Below, piece by piece: positions 1 to 16,026 of a stretch of 64,000 nucleotides of DNA. The notes beneath the pieces were generated by a model. That model was given only the letters and a program-made list of their open reading frames with translations. It made no database searches and had not been told where the DNA came from. The translations under genes were made by a program, and so were the position numbers. Position 1 is the stretch's first letter; each line of letters starts with the position of its first letter. Location: NCBI GenBank assembly GCA_026545765.1, contig CM048839.1:186001-250000 (forward strand), written 5' to 3'. This stretch comes from Plantago major. Its lineage: Eukaryota > Streptophyta > Magnoliopsida > Lamiales > Plantaginaceae.

Positions 1-2539
1 TTGTTCCCTTTGACGAGATCCCTGATGTAATTGGAAATTATGATATCTGTGTTGTGAAAAGCTTTCGGTTAAATTCTGACCTCATCTCTCGAGCAAGGCA
101 AATGAAGCTTATCATGCAATATGGTGTTGGCCTGGAAGGTATATAACAAGCATGACTGCCGGCGGTTGTATATATAAGAGCTATAAATGAGCATGATCCA
201 TGACCCTCTTTAAGATTTATAATACTAAATGTTCCTATGTCTTCATTAATTGTTCTTACATGTAGGTATTGACATCACTGCTGCTACAAAACATGGAATT
301 AAAGTTGCTAGGATCCCTAGTGATGGCACTGGGAATGCAACTTCATGTGCTGAAATGGCCATTTATCTGATGTTAGGTCTCCTCCGTAAGCATGTTCGTG
401 CATTTTGATCTTGATCACTAATTTAATGTCTAGCATACACATCAAATTTTGAAGTTTGTAAACTCGTTATAAGATAACATGCATATTCCAGCGTACTAGT
501 GTATCATATCACCCAAGTGTTCTGGCTCTCAATGTATCTTCTTTTACGTTATGCTTTACAAGTTTCATTTATACCCCCCAGAGAAGATTACGGGCAATAA
601 AGTTCCATAACGTTGACAATTGGTTGTCCCATCTTCTTTGCTTTTTTACTTTCTTTTTCCCCATTTCAATTTACCTTTTTTTCTTTTTTGTTTTCCTACT
701 CCATTTTTATAAAAATGGCCTCCTGTTAGTATTCATATTATGTCCGAAGAAACTCTATTTTTCAATATGAATTACAGAAATGTGTTTCTAGTGTTTATGA
801 AATTGATATGTGCTTATTTGTCTCTCGTCTACTGCTGCAGCATGAGATGCAAATTGCGGTGAGAGACAAGAAACTTGGAGATCCCGTAGGTGACACATTG
901 CTAGGAAAAACGGTGAATTCCTCTATTCCTTACACAACTTAAACCATTGTTATATGCATGGTAGCACTGATGTAAAACTAAATGACATGCAAAAGTAACT
1001 TGTATTGATGAGCTCTGCAAACCTGAATTATCTATGTGCTGATTGCATGTTCAAAACATGCTGTTTGTCTTGAGATGATAAGTCATTCCTGTATTCATTC
1101 TTGATTGATGTCATTTTTATTGTTGGATTCTCCGATTCTGCCCATTTCTGCAGGTTTTCATTCTGGGATATGGAAACATTGGGATCCACTTAGCAAAGCG
1201 TTTAAAGCCATTCGGTGTGCATATACTGGCTACTAAAAGGAGCTGGCCTTCACCTGTTAAAAGTCCACACCAATCTGATTGTATGTAGATTTACAAATTT
1301 AACCATTCAACTCTAAAATAAAGAGTCTGAATAAAGTTGTTGATTAACGCATGATTAGATGCCTTCAGCATCATACTTTGAGAATGGCATGCATGATAAC
1401 CTGGTAGACGAGAAGGGCAATCATGAAGATATTGTGAAGTTTGCAAGTCGTGCTGACATAATCGTTTGCTGCTTGTCCATGAACAGTGAAACGGTATTGG
1501 TTTTCTCCCTTGCTTTGCAGTTGCACGTAATATTTGCCATCAATTTCTTTTCTCTTTCAAAAACTAAATCAAGCATTTCCATTTATCGGTGTGTTGTGTA
1601 ATTTCTTTCAGGCTGGCGTTGTGAACCATGGTTTCATATCTTCCATGAAAAAGGTTTGATTTTGGCACCACTTTATGTTAGTTTTAAATGTTTTAATCCA
1701 ACGAAATTAACAAAAAATTTAGTGCAATCGTGGCCATGCCTGAACCTGAATGCCTCTTACGAATTATATTTATGATCTATTTGTATGTAATAGTATGTAT
1801 TTATGCTCAGAAAGAATCTGCCACGGGATATAAGCCTGTTTTCACATGCCACCTTCATTTTTCAGAATTAAATGTAACCCTCTAGGCCATGATTATGGAT
1901 TCTACCCTTATTACAATGCAAAATCTTCCATGAATCCATGACAAGTCGACAACCTCAAAATATCTTATGTATACACCCGCTGATGAGGGGATTTGATTCT
2001 TGTAAATTTTTGCAATTTCGGAAACAAGTAAACAAACCCCCCAACACACACACAAAAATCATGTTAGGGTGTTATATCTTCTCTGATTGCTCCTCCTCCT
2101 GCCCATTCTGTGCTCCTGTCTTACAGTCTGCTCTCTGTTTAACTGACATAAGCACTTGTACACTGAGCAGGGTGGTCTACTAATTAATATAGCACGTGGC
2201 GGGCTGTTGGACTACAATGCGGTTGTTGCTCATTTAAAATCAGGCCATTTGGGAGGCTTAGGGATTGATGTTGCATGGACTGAGCCATTTGATCCGGAAG
2301 ATGCTATTTTGAAGTTCCCAAATGTCATAATCACCCCTCATGTTGCTGGAGTTACTGAATATTCCTATAAATTCATGGCCAAGGTCGAGCACTCAGAACT
2401 GTACATCAAATGCATTGTGCGATTTACTTTTTTGTGCGCAAATTTAATGGTGACAGTTTGAATGATGCAGGTTGTTGGAGAAGTTGCACTGCAACTTCAT
2501 GCTGGAGAATCACTGACAGGGATCGAAATTGTCAATTGA
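1..2539 (+). CDS. D-isomer-specific 2-hydroxyacid dehydrogenase, copy 1 (5' end outside window)
   Basis: NAD(P)-dependent reductase family that interconverts 2-oxoacids and D-2-hydroxyacids; it resembles the plant phosphoglycerate-dehydrogenase-like branch, and the substrate is unknown. Inferred exons: <1-139, 266-393, 841-912, 1154-1255 (or 1280), 1359-1493, 1612-1653, 2171-2383, 2471-2539. The Rossmann nucleotide motif GYGNIG is in the 1154 exon. The catalytic Arg lies in NIARGGLLDYNAV, the Glu in AWTEPFDPEDA and the His in TPHVAGVTE. The protein ends GIEIVN. Splice phases agree except between the fourth and fifth exons: the obvious donor at 1281 leaves one extra base and gives a stop, while a weaker donor at 1256 keeps frame. 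The gene is followed by a closely related copy in the same orientation. The family call is secure; the 1255/1280 boundary is not. Confidence 0.85.
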
Positions 2540-3933
2540 TCAGCTGAAGACAGTGGTCAAGGAACCTTCATTACTGTTGGACCTTTCAAAACTTGTGATA
2601 GATTTAAAACTGTTGGAACGTAGAACACTTCCTAAAGTAGAAAAGAATATGATAACGAACCAAGTGTCCGGACCTAGAAGCTAAAACAAGCCGATGGTCA
2701 TGGAGGTTTCATGATCAAATTAATTATTTGTGGTCCTACGTAGGCCAATGAGCCCTTAAATTACTTTTAGCGTCATCTTATGATCACGCAGTGCACGTGG
2801 TCAATTACTCCCTCGATCCCGCGAACAATGTGTAGTTTGACTTTTTAATGTTGATTTGACTATAAATTATTTCTATTTTATATCGAAAAAGCATTTTATT
2901 AAATTATATTATTAAAGTAATACTCCCTCCATTTCAGAAAAAGTGTTACATTTTGATTTTGACCGGTCAACTATCTTCGAATTTGACCACAAATTACTCA
3001 TAAACGATAATAGTAAAGTGTAACACTTTTTTCCGAAATAGAGGGAGTATTAAATTACTTTGATTATATACTTGCATAAAATATATTCTTTCACAAAAGC
3101 GAAGTATGTGATCAAAGCCAATTTCAAAAAAAGTTAACCCGTGGATTTTTTAGCTGGGGAACATTTTTTACCAATAAAACACACAAGTTGTTTGCTTCAC
3201 CAATTCATCCAATTGGTTATATCAAGGAGAACCAATATTGGTCCTAATTGTGAAAAACTTTTCTTGTTCATATTATAGACCCAGAGGCCAGAGGTTATCA
3301 AACTTTGCATTTGAAGCCCTCACACGATCTCCGGTGTGGTCATGGCATGACGAAACTGAAAAAATAGAAATTAATGAAATGACTAGAAAAAGGAAATAGA
3401 AAGTGTAGAAACAAAGTATTGTTTGGTATAGAATTAAAATCTCGAGTTTAGTAAAAATTTAAATGTTTTTAACTCGATTTTCTGGGTTTTAGTTGTTATC
3501 CACACATGATAGAAAAGGGGTACAACTACAAGGGCATGCTTTTCTAGCAATTGTCCAAGCAAGGGTGAAGGGACTTTATATTGTTTATTTGCAAACAAGT
3601 CCCTGGGGTATCTACTACTTAGCGGTCACGTGACTATCCAACCGTGCATAATATAAGGGGTATAAGAGCCTTTTTGCTGACAAGTTGGACTGTATGGTAA
3701 CTTGGAAATTAAAGTTAGGTGTTGTGGACTTGTGGGTGAAAGAAGATGAGTTATGTTGAAATTGTAAGAATGCCAAAGATATTAAGAAGCGTGATAAATG
3801 AAGACTGTAATCGTACATAAAAAAAAAAAGCACATTACATATTATCTAGGCTATGATGATATCAACCATATGATATATATACCTCACAAATTGCTTGCTG
3901 CATTCGTCTCCAAGATCTTGGGATTGTTTAATT
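2540..3933. other. Intergenic, 3' flank of copy 1 and 5' flank of copy 2
   Basis: AT-rich sequence between the two dehydrogenase genes. I see one complete Stowaway-like MITE at 2923-3047 and a related degenerate stretch at about 2810-2920 that also begins with TACTCCCTC. Short open frames here have no recognisable protein features and I do not call them. Confidence 0.6.
2923..3047. mobile_element. Stowaway-like MITE (Tc1/mariner type), 125 bp
   Basis: Terminal inverted repeats of roughly 28 bp begin CTCCCTCCATTTC and end with the near-complement ATAGAGGGAG. The element is flanked on both sides by TA, the target duplication expected of Stowaway elements. It has no coding capacity. The same family occurs at 46404-46660, where the subterminal sequence GTGTTACATTTTGA is shared and more interior is kept, so this copy looks internally deleted. 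Confidence 0.8.
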
Positions 3934-6480
3934 ATGGGTAGCATTGGCAATCCAATCGTACGCATTCTCTTCTGCGGACACCATTTCCCAGCTTTTCATA
4001 CTTCCACAATCGACCACTTGCAAAACCATCCTTCAACTCCCGTTAAGGTATACTCCAACATTTATACAATTCTGTACCTTTGATTTTGAATATGCTTGAT
4101 AAAATTTGCTATAAACGTACGGATAAAAATGGATTACATATAAAATTAATTAATTTCTGGCCTGGTGCACTATTCTAATGAGTAAGATACATGTTTTAGG
4201 TTGATGTGGTAGCCATTGATGATGTTCCAAATGTTATTGGAAATTACGATAGTCTTTTTCGGGTAAATGCTCATCTTATCTCTCGTGCCAACCAAATGAA
4301 GCTTATCATGCAATTTGGTGTTGGCCTTGCATGTTCTTACTTAAAATTTCACTTCTGGTTTCGCCTCTGCATATCATGTGTATAAGTGTATTCATGGTGT
4401 ATTAAGTTCGCGTTGAATATGATGCATTACTTAGGTGTTGATATAAGCGCCGCGACGAAGAAAGGAATAAAAGTGGCTAGAATACCAAGTGATGGCACAG
4501 GGAATGCAACTTCATGTGCTGAAATGGCCGTCTTTCTCATCTTAGCTCTCCTCCGCAACCAAGTAATAATGGTTACTTTGTTACTTCATTCCTATGCAAT
4601 TATCATTACTTCATTCGTATGCAACTATTAAAAATTGTATCTTATTGTAGAAAGGCTTGAAATACCTTTAAAATACTTTGTATGAGAGAGAATTATCACA
4701 TATTTTATGAGAAATATAGTCAATATCAGCTTGAGCTTCATAGACTAGTAAAATAGATAAAGGATCCAACTACTCCTAATTGAATTTAAGGGGTTCTTAG
4801 TTGGCTTCAATGATTAGAAAATGAAGGGAAAAACATATGACCAAATGATGAACGCGGTCCATATAGGCATATATGACCATAAATTTGTGGAACATGATGA
4901 ACTCGTTTTCAATTGTTGTTAGGATTTTGAATAAATCTGATTATTTCTTAACCAATAATATGAGATTGTTATGTAAGGTAAAACGCTTAGAATATAGTGT
5001 TAAAGAAAACAAGTAACCTCTATATCTATAGACGGAGTAGATAAAACCAATACATGATAATACAATGACTATATATCCACGTGATTTCCTGCAACCTAAT
5101 AAACGCCTACTCTCTAAAATTACTGCAGGGTACACTTAAGTACTACATACAAAATACCTATTATAGGCATCTGTTAAAGGACTCTAAGTTCTACTGTAAG
5201 CTCATAACTTTGATATATAACATACTGAACTCAATCACAAAGGGATACGCTATGTATTTATAACCTACTTCCTCTCAGAACAAGTTTGACTTTGACTTTT
5301 GATCAAACTTTTCCAACTTTGACTACGAATTAGTCTTAAACTGTAAATGTAAAATGTTAAATTAAATTATATAATGAAAATTTAACCCCTAAAGTTTCAT
5401 TATATAAAAAAATAGAACATTTTACATTTGTGATTTAAGATTAATTCGTAGTTAAAGTTGAAAAAGTTTGACCGCAAAAAGTCAAAGTGGGAAACTTATT
5501 CCGGGACGGAAGAAGTATAAAAGAAGCTAATGGGTCAAGTTCTTAAAGAATGTGCCTAAAATACTCATTACTTAGCCCGTAAGAGTTACTATACTCCTTT
5601 CTAACTAAGGCTTTGTTCTTTTCAAATTTAAATTTATCGAATCAAATCAAACGAAATAAATCAAACGAATCAAATCAAATGAACTGAAAAAATTACATTT
5701 GTCCCATTTTTTAATAATAATGAATAGTACATCCGGTCCATTAATAAATTCGTAAGGAGACTTTTTTCTGGACGTTGACTGTAATTACTCGCAAATTACA
5801 TGACAAAAGAATATAATAAAATTATATTATAAAAAAAATTAAGTATATTTGACTAACATAACTTTGTTTTATACTTTTTTGTGCGTAATTTGCAAGTAAT
5901 TTACGATTTAAGTTCGAGAAAAAAAATCTCCTTAGAAAAATCGATTGTTAGTGTAATATAGCGTCCGAGGAAGATAACATGGAAACTAATACGGAGGAAT
6001 AAATGTCATTTCTCAATATTTGTGATAATGTCGTTTTGGTTCGACTTTAGTTTGGTTTAACTTGTTTTGGAGTTTTTGGGAGTCATTTGAAAGACTTGTA
6101 GAGTTTGGTTTGACTTTAGTTTGGTATAACTTGTTTTTTATTTATTAAGTTTGAGAAAAAACTCAACGTATGCTTCTGAGTTTACTTCTATTGTTCTAAT
6201 ATCTTCCAATAAAAGAACATGTCGATTTTTTGTTATAGATGTACGTACAAAGTATGTGAACCAGTTTGAATGGTACTCTCAGGTTCATGTAGTTTTTTTA
6301 TCTTAACTCAACTTTTACGGTAGAAAAGAAGGGTAATTCGAATCGTAACTATACTTTTTATTTCATTGATCTACTAAAAGTCGTGTTAAAAAGAAAGAAA
6401 GAAAAAGGTTGAAAATATCTCAATTGGATAAATTTTCTTATTTTCCTCGCATAAAGATGGGTTGTGTAAATAAATGATAA

Positions 6481-6520
<40 letters not shown>

Positions 6521-8852
6521 TGAATTTAATGAACTTAAGAGAGCGAATCAAGAAAGTCGAATCAAGAGAGTCGAATCAAGACGAGCCAATCGAATCGAAT
6601 CGAATCGAACTAAATCGAATCAATCGAATCGAATGAGTTTCATTGAAAATATGAGCCTAAATAGGTTAACATCAAAAAAAAAAATTATAAAAATTATAAT
6701 TATTATTAAATTACATAAATAACTTAGATACGTAATTAATGTAAGGATCCCGTCTACTTTAATTCCTCGTAGGCGCGCCTACTTTTCTTGCCAAAGTAGA
6801 ATCCTAACAATTGCCTAATCTCATTTAGGATATCATCTCTCCAACTGAAAACTCATTCAGTTCAGTTCAGTTTTGCTTAGTTATATTTTATACTACAATT
6901 CAGTTCAGTTCAGTTCAAAAAATTACAGTTGAAAAGAACAAAGCCTTACTCTTTTGTTTGTTCACTCAAGTTGAACTGCCTAAGACGTTACCTGCGTGTG
7001 TGGGTTGCTATGTATATCTTTTCTGGATCCGAACTTTTTACCTAGCCCACCTTATAACTGGACCAGCCCAAAGTTCAACATAGGACTGATGATTTGTTAC
7101 ACCGAACGAGTACTAACGGTTGTTCGCTTTCGTGTAAGGGCCTAAAATTCACTTAATCATGGTATCGGATTCGAGCCTGAATGTAAAAAACGACACTGGG
7201 AGAGCTGCCCTACAAAAAAGGTCCAACGAGTATCTGTTTCGTCTGAAAGTTTGAAGAAGATGACGTACATTCCAATTTCCATGTGTAATAGTCGGCAACA
7301 TACTTATCCGTTTGCCTGCAGACCCTTATCTCCTCCGGTTCCAGGGCCCAACGAGATCCGTTTGCCTGCAGGCCCTTACCTCCTCCGGTTCCAGGGCCCA
7401 ACGAGTATCTGCATGTTTAGTCCGAAAGTTTGAAGAAGATGGCGTACATTCCAATTTCCAGGTGATGATCCAGTTTTCGGCAAACTCCACCATGTTGACA
7501 TGATTAAGTAGTGTAACTTTAAACTCCATGCCAATATGCCATTAGACGCCCTAATAACTTGTTTAATACAGTTCAGTTTAATTAAGCATATCAAACACAA
7601 TACTTAAGCATATCCAACACAATACCACTACTGTAAGATTGTGAATTGAGTTCGGGTTGGGTTGCAGGTTTGAGTCCCGTTTACAAGTCTAAAATTAACC
7701 GTATGTAAATAACTCATTTGGTTGCCGAATTGAACATTGATGGTGTCCATGGACGAGCAGGACAGAACCTGTTCTGTTATTGTCCTGCAAGTTGCTAGTT
7801 CATACCAAATGTTTCACCATTATGTAAAGATAGAACTGTGAATCAAGAAACAGGTTTTTGGTGTTTACCTTTGTTTTTCACCATTGCTACAGCACGAGAT
7901 GCATATCTCCGTGAGAGACAGAAGACTTGGAGAACCAGTAGGTGAAACATTGCAAGGGAAAATGGTGAGAATATTCTGTAATCACATCATATTTTGCTTA
8001 ACACATGACCACATAACAGTCTACATAACAAATGCTCCTTTTGTTCCTCAGGTTTTCATTATGGGACTTGGCAACATTGGGATCCAACTAGCGAAACGTT
8101 TGATGCCTTTTGGCGTAAAAATACTTGCCACTAAAAGGAGCTGGCCTTTGATGCAGAACTCAAGCCAATACAGTTTTGTGCACGAGAAAGGTAGCCACCA
8201 AGATATTCTCAAGTTTGCAAGTCGAGCTGACATAGTCGTCTGTTGTTTGAATCTAAACACTCAAACGGTAATGTCTACTCTGATGCCATATCAGTCACTC
8301 GATTATACAGCTTCTACTTCTATTCTATGGAGTATGTTTTCGTGACAATCTTATCTTAATTCAGGCTGGCATTGTGGACCATGGCTTCATATCCTCCATG
8401 AGAAAGGTTCTTTTACCTCTCCTTGGATGAAAATCTTGTGTTTCTCTCCTTTTCTTCAAGTTTGACACATCTTACACTTATATGTCGATCAGGGCGCTCT
8501 GCTGGTAAATATAGCACGGGGAGGACTGTTGGACTACAACGCTGTGCTCCATCATCTGAAATCAGGCCATTTGGGAGGCTTAGGAACTGATGTTGCATGG
8601 ACTGAACCAATTGATCCTGATGATGCAATTTTAAAGTTCTCAAATGTGGTACTCACACCCCATGTTGCTGGAGTTACCGAAGTTTCCTGTAGATTCATGG
8701 CCAAGGTTAGCCTTACATAAAATTATAACCCTTCTTGAGTTAGTTATCAGTGTGGCCTTACTGGTAACTGCGGAATCCTGCAGGTTGTTGGAGATGTTGC
8801 ACTTCAACTTTATGACGGAGAACCTTTTACAGGAATCGAAATCGTCAATTGA
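3934..8852 (+). CDS. D-isomer-specific 2-hydroxyacid dehydrogenase, copy 2
   Basis: Tandem paralogue of the gene at the window start, same family and strand. Exons: 3934-4047, 4200-4332, 4435-4562, 7893-7964, 8052-8267, 8365-8406, 8493-8705, 8784-8852; all phases agree. The start is MGSIGNPIVRILFCG; an in-frame upstream codon at 3895 is possible, but homology begins at VRILFCG. Rossmann motif GLGNIG, catalytic Arg in NIARGGLLDYNAV, Glu in AWTEPIDPDDA and His in TPHVAGVTE are all present, so the active site looks intact. Oddities: the second exon is four codons shorter than in copy 1 (NYDSLFRVNA against NYDICVVKSFRLNS), and the usual GVGLEG at the 4332/4435 splice reads GVGLAC. Copy 1's fourth and fifth exons are one continuous exon here. 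The third intron is 3.3 kb and holds two transposons. Confidence 0.85.
5268..5515. mobile_element. Stowaway-like MITE in intron 3 of dehydrogenase copy 2
   Basis: A 248 bp element flanked by TA on both sides. The left end has CAAGTTTGACTTTGAC inside CTTCCTCTC, and the right end carries the complement (GTCAAAGTGGGAAACTTATTC then GACGGAAGAAG). The interior is mirror-like around TTTAAC and ATTTAACCCC. It is a different subfamily from the element at 2923. Confidence 0.7.
5607..6947. mobile_element. Non-autonomous TIR transposon with perfect 19 bp ends, in intron 3 of dehydrogenase copy 2
   Basis: The left end AAGGCTTTGTTCTTTTCAA (5607-5625) is perfectly complemented by 6929-6947. Both ends are flanked by ACT (5604-5606 and 6948-6950), giving a 3 bp target duplication. 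Length is 1341 bp with no transposase frame. The interior is strongly patterned: runs of GAATC-type repeats near 5640 and 6540-6640, a TAA/ATA microsatellite at 6482-6519, and CAGTTCAGTT repeats near 6855-6916. A 3 bp duplication fits CACTA or Harbinger-like elements, but the TIR is not CACTA, so the superfamily is unassigned. Confidence 0.75.
7240..7463. repeat. Nested direct repeats in intron 3 of dehydrogenase copy 2
   Basis: Two adjacent 50 bp units at 7311-7360 and 7361-7410 are nearly identical (both start TTTGCCTGCAG and contain CTCCGGTTCCAGGGCCCAAC). They are enclosed by a second direct repeat at 7240-7283 and 7420-7463, which shares GAAAGTTTGAAGAAGATG and GTACATTCCAATTTCCA. The order is therefore X-Y-Y-X. 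Short ORFs called over this stretch come from the repetition. Confidence 0.75.
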
Positions 8853-9394
8853 TCAGCTCAACTGCTCAAGACAAACTGAAGTATATGTGAATATCAGTGC
8901 TAATTATGCAGTACTTGTAAAATGTAATGTTACAATTCATTTGGATTTTGACATGGTTAAAAGTGAATAAGAACAAAGCAGGCCATGTTTTCTCCAGCCA
9001 AAAGCCATCCAAGAAAACACTTCACATGTCAGATAATTAACCTGTCCCATCAAATACTTTGTTGGTATCTGTTTGTTATCTGTTTTTTAACGTGCTGAAA
9101 ATGCATGCACCATCAAGATCCACACACACATCAATTTAGAGCCTTCACTTTCATCCTGATGAGTTTTCATCTGTCAAACAAAATAGCACTTATTGTGTCT
9201 GCTGTTGAACTATAACTAGATCTTAAGAGCTAGCTAGAGCTTATTTGGTACTTGAGAGTTGAGAGTTAGGGTGAAAGAGAACACAACAAATGAATTGTCC
9301 GATCGCTTATCTTTCAACAGAAATCGATCTCACGATCAATCCATAGATGACTTGACCTGTGCCCCAGTTACCAGCAAACTTCAGTGTCTGTCAA
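8853..9394. other. Intergenic: 3' flank of dehydrogenase copy 2 and leader of the next gene
   Basis: No repeat or gene is visible. The stretch from about 9200 to 9394 is probably promoter and 5' leader of the downstream small protein. An overlapping frame at 9259-9564 starts at a non-ATG codon and shows no features, so it is left out. Confidence 0.5.
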
Positions 9395-9997
9395 ATGTCT
9401 TTCCCTCCAAATCTTGGCATCACCAGTGCTTTTCTAATCGACTCCAGATCCCCCATTCTCTTTCAAGAACTTACTTTCGACTCTCTTATACCATCACTGG
9501 AGAGAGTCCATTCACAATTCTCCAGATCCAAAGCCAATGCATACTCCAGGATGGGAAAATCTAGCTCAATGAGATCCAAATCTCTGGATTTTGCTGATCT
9601 TTCTACTCCCACTCGTGCACCAACAATCCCACAAAACACCAACTTCAGGCAGAAATCTCATCGAAGATATGCTACATTCGATTCAATCCCAGAGCATGAT
9701 AGCCCAGATGAAAATGAGGAGACCTTCAACCTGATTCTAAGCAGAACGCACCTGATCAGTTCAGCGCCTTACAAGAAAATGACTGAAAAACAGAGTAAGA
9801 CCTCTCAAACTACTGCCAAGGAGTCTCTATTGATCAAAAGATCATCATCTATGCCCTCAGAGTATCATCAAATCCAGCACAAATTCTACTCCACAACTGA
9901 GATGGATCAACATGCAGCAAAACCAATATCAAAGAAGCTGGGCATAAAGAAAAAAGGCAAGTTCCTCAAGGCATGTAAGCGCCTACTTGGTTTGTAA
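9395..9997 (+). CDS. Uncharacterised 200-residue plant protein with basic C-terminus
   Basis: Single-exon frame. I chose the ATG at 9395 (MSFPPNLGITSAF) because the upstream in-frame candidate at 9359 is GTG. I do not recognise a catalytic domain. Visible features: a Ser-rich basic stretch (SSSMRSKSLDFADLS, about residue 60), an acidic patch (EHDSPDENEETF), another basic-Ser patch (LLIKRSSSMPSEY), and a very basic tail ending KKKGKFLKACKRLLGL. This tail plus RSxS-type patches recalls small plant proteins of unknown function that may be phosphoproteins. No signal peptide or membrane segment is seen. It is tail-to-tail with the Hsp70 gene, 263 bp away. Confidence 0.6.
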   Translation: MSFPPNLGITSAFLIDSRSPILFQELTFDSLIPSLERVHSQFSRSKANAYSRMGKSSSMRSKSLDFADLSTPTRAPTIPQNTNFRQKSHRRYATFDSIPEHDSPDENEETFNLILSRTHLISSAPYKKMTEKQSKTSQTTAKESLLIKRSSSMPSEYHQIQHKFYSTTEMDQHAAKPISKKLGIKKKGKFLKACKRLLGL

Positions 9998-10260
9998 GAA
10001 TTTCAATTATCCAATTGTGTTCAATAATTTATGAGATTGTGGCATTTACTAGGAAACTGGAGTAAATTTGCTCTCGATTACATATCATATATATGTACAC
10101 AAGATCCAGTTGACTTACAATTAGTTACAAACTCGGATTCAATCGCCTAAGATGGAGAAACAACAATAACCAACCTAGAAATCTGTAATCAGAGTTTAAC
10201 CAAAAATGACAGAAGTTGCATCCTTGTAAAAAGACAGCCTCTGCAGAATACTTCAATTCC

Positions 10261-14079
<3,819 letters not shown>

Positions 14080-14399
14080 TATTGTAGAGTGAGCTTGGTT
14101 GTTTGTTGCTGTGAATTGAGAAAATTTGCAGAGGATTTAACTGTAACGAGTAAAGAGCGGGGGAAAGAGATAAAGAAGGACGATGATTTATGAGGAAGAT
14201 GGAAGAAGGTCTAGAATGATCTGGGAAATGAGTGAAGGGGTGAAATGGTCTTTTTGTTCAAGTGTGTTTTTGTTGTTTTTGGGAGAAGAAGATTGGGAAG
14301 CGGAGAAGAGATTGTTTGTCATTTTTAAGGAAGATCGAGTAGCTTCTAGCTTCATTGATGGGTACATCAATTTACATTTTGGTGCTCGTATGTTCCTTT
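14080..14399. promoter_or_regulatory. Presumed promoter and 5' leader of plastid Hsp70
   Basis: The 320 bp between the Hsp70 start codon (transcribed leftward) and the TIR element at 14400. A clustered GAA/TTC-rich context (for example CTAGAATGATC and AAGATCGAGTAGCTTCTAGCTTC) could hold heat-shock-type elements, but I cannot call a perfect nGAAnnTTCn array by eye. Assigned by position only. Confidence 0.35.
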
Positions 14400-16026
14400 G
14401 TGCCCGTTTGGTTTGAAAAGGGGTATTTCATTTTGCAAAATTGGATTATTCAGCCCATTTAAGGAATTGGATTATGTTTGGGGGTTTTCGCCTAAAAATC
14501 TTGTTTGGTTGGACTCTACGAATTGAACTATTTTCAATAAAATCCAGTTTGGTTCTGGATTGATTTTGGATTATTCAGTAGGATAAAGCAAAGTGGAATT
14601 ACGGATATACCTCTATGCTTTTCCACTTATTGTATAAATTCGAGTTTGATTTTCAATTTGATTTAGTGGAAATTACATGTGAACATAATTTTAGGGGAGC
14701 AAATTTTTACCACCTTCTCGTGTTTAATCGGGAAATTCTGGAATTTTGATCATATGAATTTCGTATACAAAATTATCCTTAAATCTTTGAAATTATTGCA
14801 TCCATAGTTACATTGTCATTGTTGATAACTTTGGCATCGATTTTGAGTTTATATGACTTGACCATTAAAATTTAGTTTATAGATATTGTTTATAATCTGT
14901 GTAATAATTATCTTAACGAAATACATGTTTCCTAATAAGATCGATATTTCATATGAGTGAATTTATAATCCCATATTTTTCATCTCATGCGTAGAATAAT
15001 TATTTTTGGCGATTGAAATCGACATCGCATATGTTTATATCCCATCTAAACATAAATTTTCTTACATTTTAAACATAAAAGTGTAAAGCATGTAAAACGC
15101 CAAAGTCAGTGACGGAGCCAGGATTTTAGGTCAGGTAGGGCACAAATAAAAACTCAAACTTTTAATTATATAAATGTTGTTTTTATAATATATAAAGTAA
15201 AAAAAAAAATTCACGTATATGTAATTAACGATGCATATTTTGTATTCAAAACACATATATACTCCGCCTATATTCTGTCAAAATTTGCACATATTTAATA
15301 TGCTAGAATATTTTTTCAAAAAATGATGAAGAAAAAACGTTCTTGAACCGACAACTCTAAATTATCATCGTTATTCTCGTAAGCAACGCTAACCAATTTT
15401 TTAATTATTAATATTGTTTTGTTTAATCATTCTTATAAAAAAGTTGGTTATACTATTAAACAAACAAAATTAAATTTGATGTAAATAGATAAGATACGCC
15501 AAAAAATAAAAGTATAAAAAGTCTAATGAGTAAATGAGTAGAAAAGAGAAATAAATATTACAGGGGTACAAAATGAAAAGAAAGGGTGCAAAACTAGGAA
15601 ACCATTGGGAAAAAAAAAAAGGAAGGTGGAAACCAGGAAACGGAAAAAATGAAAAAGAAAGAGTGCAAAACTAGGAAAATATAAAAGAAGAAATGGAAGG
15701 TGGAAATTAGGAAGGAAAAAAAAAAGGTGCATTGATGTGAATCGATTGGTGTTCTTGGATTGGGATGACATATTTAGTAATTGATGAGATTTGTATAAAA
15801 TTAGACATTTCACTACAAAGAAGATAATCCAAAAGTAAATACCTCCTCATAGAAGGTATTTGAAATTGGATTATTCATGTACAAATTTGAGGGCTTGATG
15901 CGGGCTGGAGAAATTGGATTATTCCAAATAATCCATTTTTTCGGGCCGACAAAAAAGTAACCAAACTGGATTATTGAGCGTATTCGGACAAAAACCCCCT
16001 AAAAACCTCTCAAACCAAACGGGCAC
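14400..16026. mobile_element. 1.6 kb TIR transposon (hAT/Harbinger-like) upstream of Hsp70
   Basis: Perfect 17 bp ends: GTGCCCGTTTGGTTTGA at 14400-14416 and its complement at 16010-16026. Subterminal sequences also mirror one another imperfectly (GGATTATTCAGCCC on the left; GGCCCG and TGGATTATT on the right). The interior has no convincing transposase; it is AT-rich with A-rich and GGAAGG-type runs at 15580-15730. A target duplication is not clear: right flank TTA, left flank TTT, which would fit a decayed Harbinger TTA site. Confidence 0.7.

Noticed and set aside
7210-7600. Several overlapping Gly/Pro/Arg-rich short ORFs on both strands
   Set aside because: Produced by the X-Y-Y-X direct repeats in the dehydrogenase intron.
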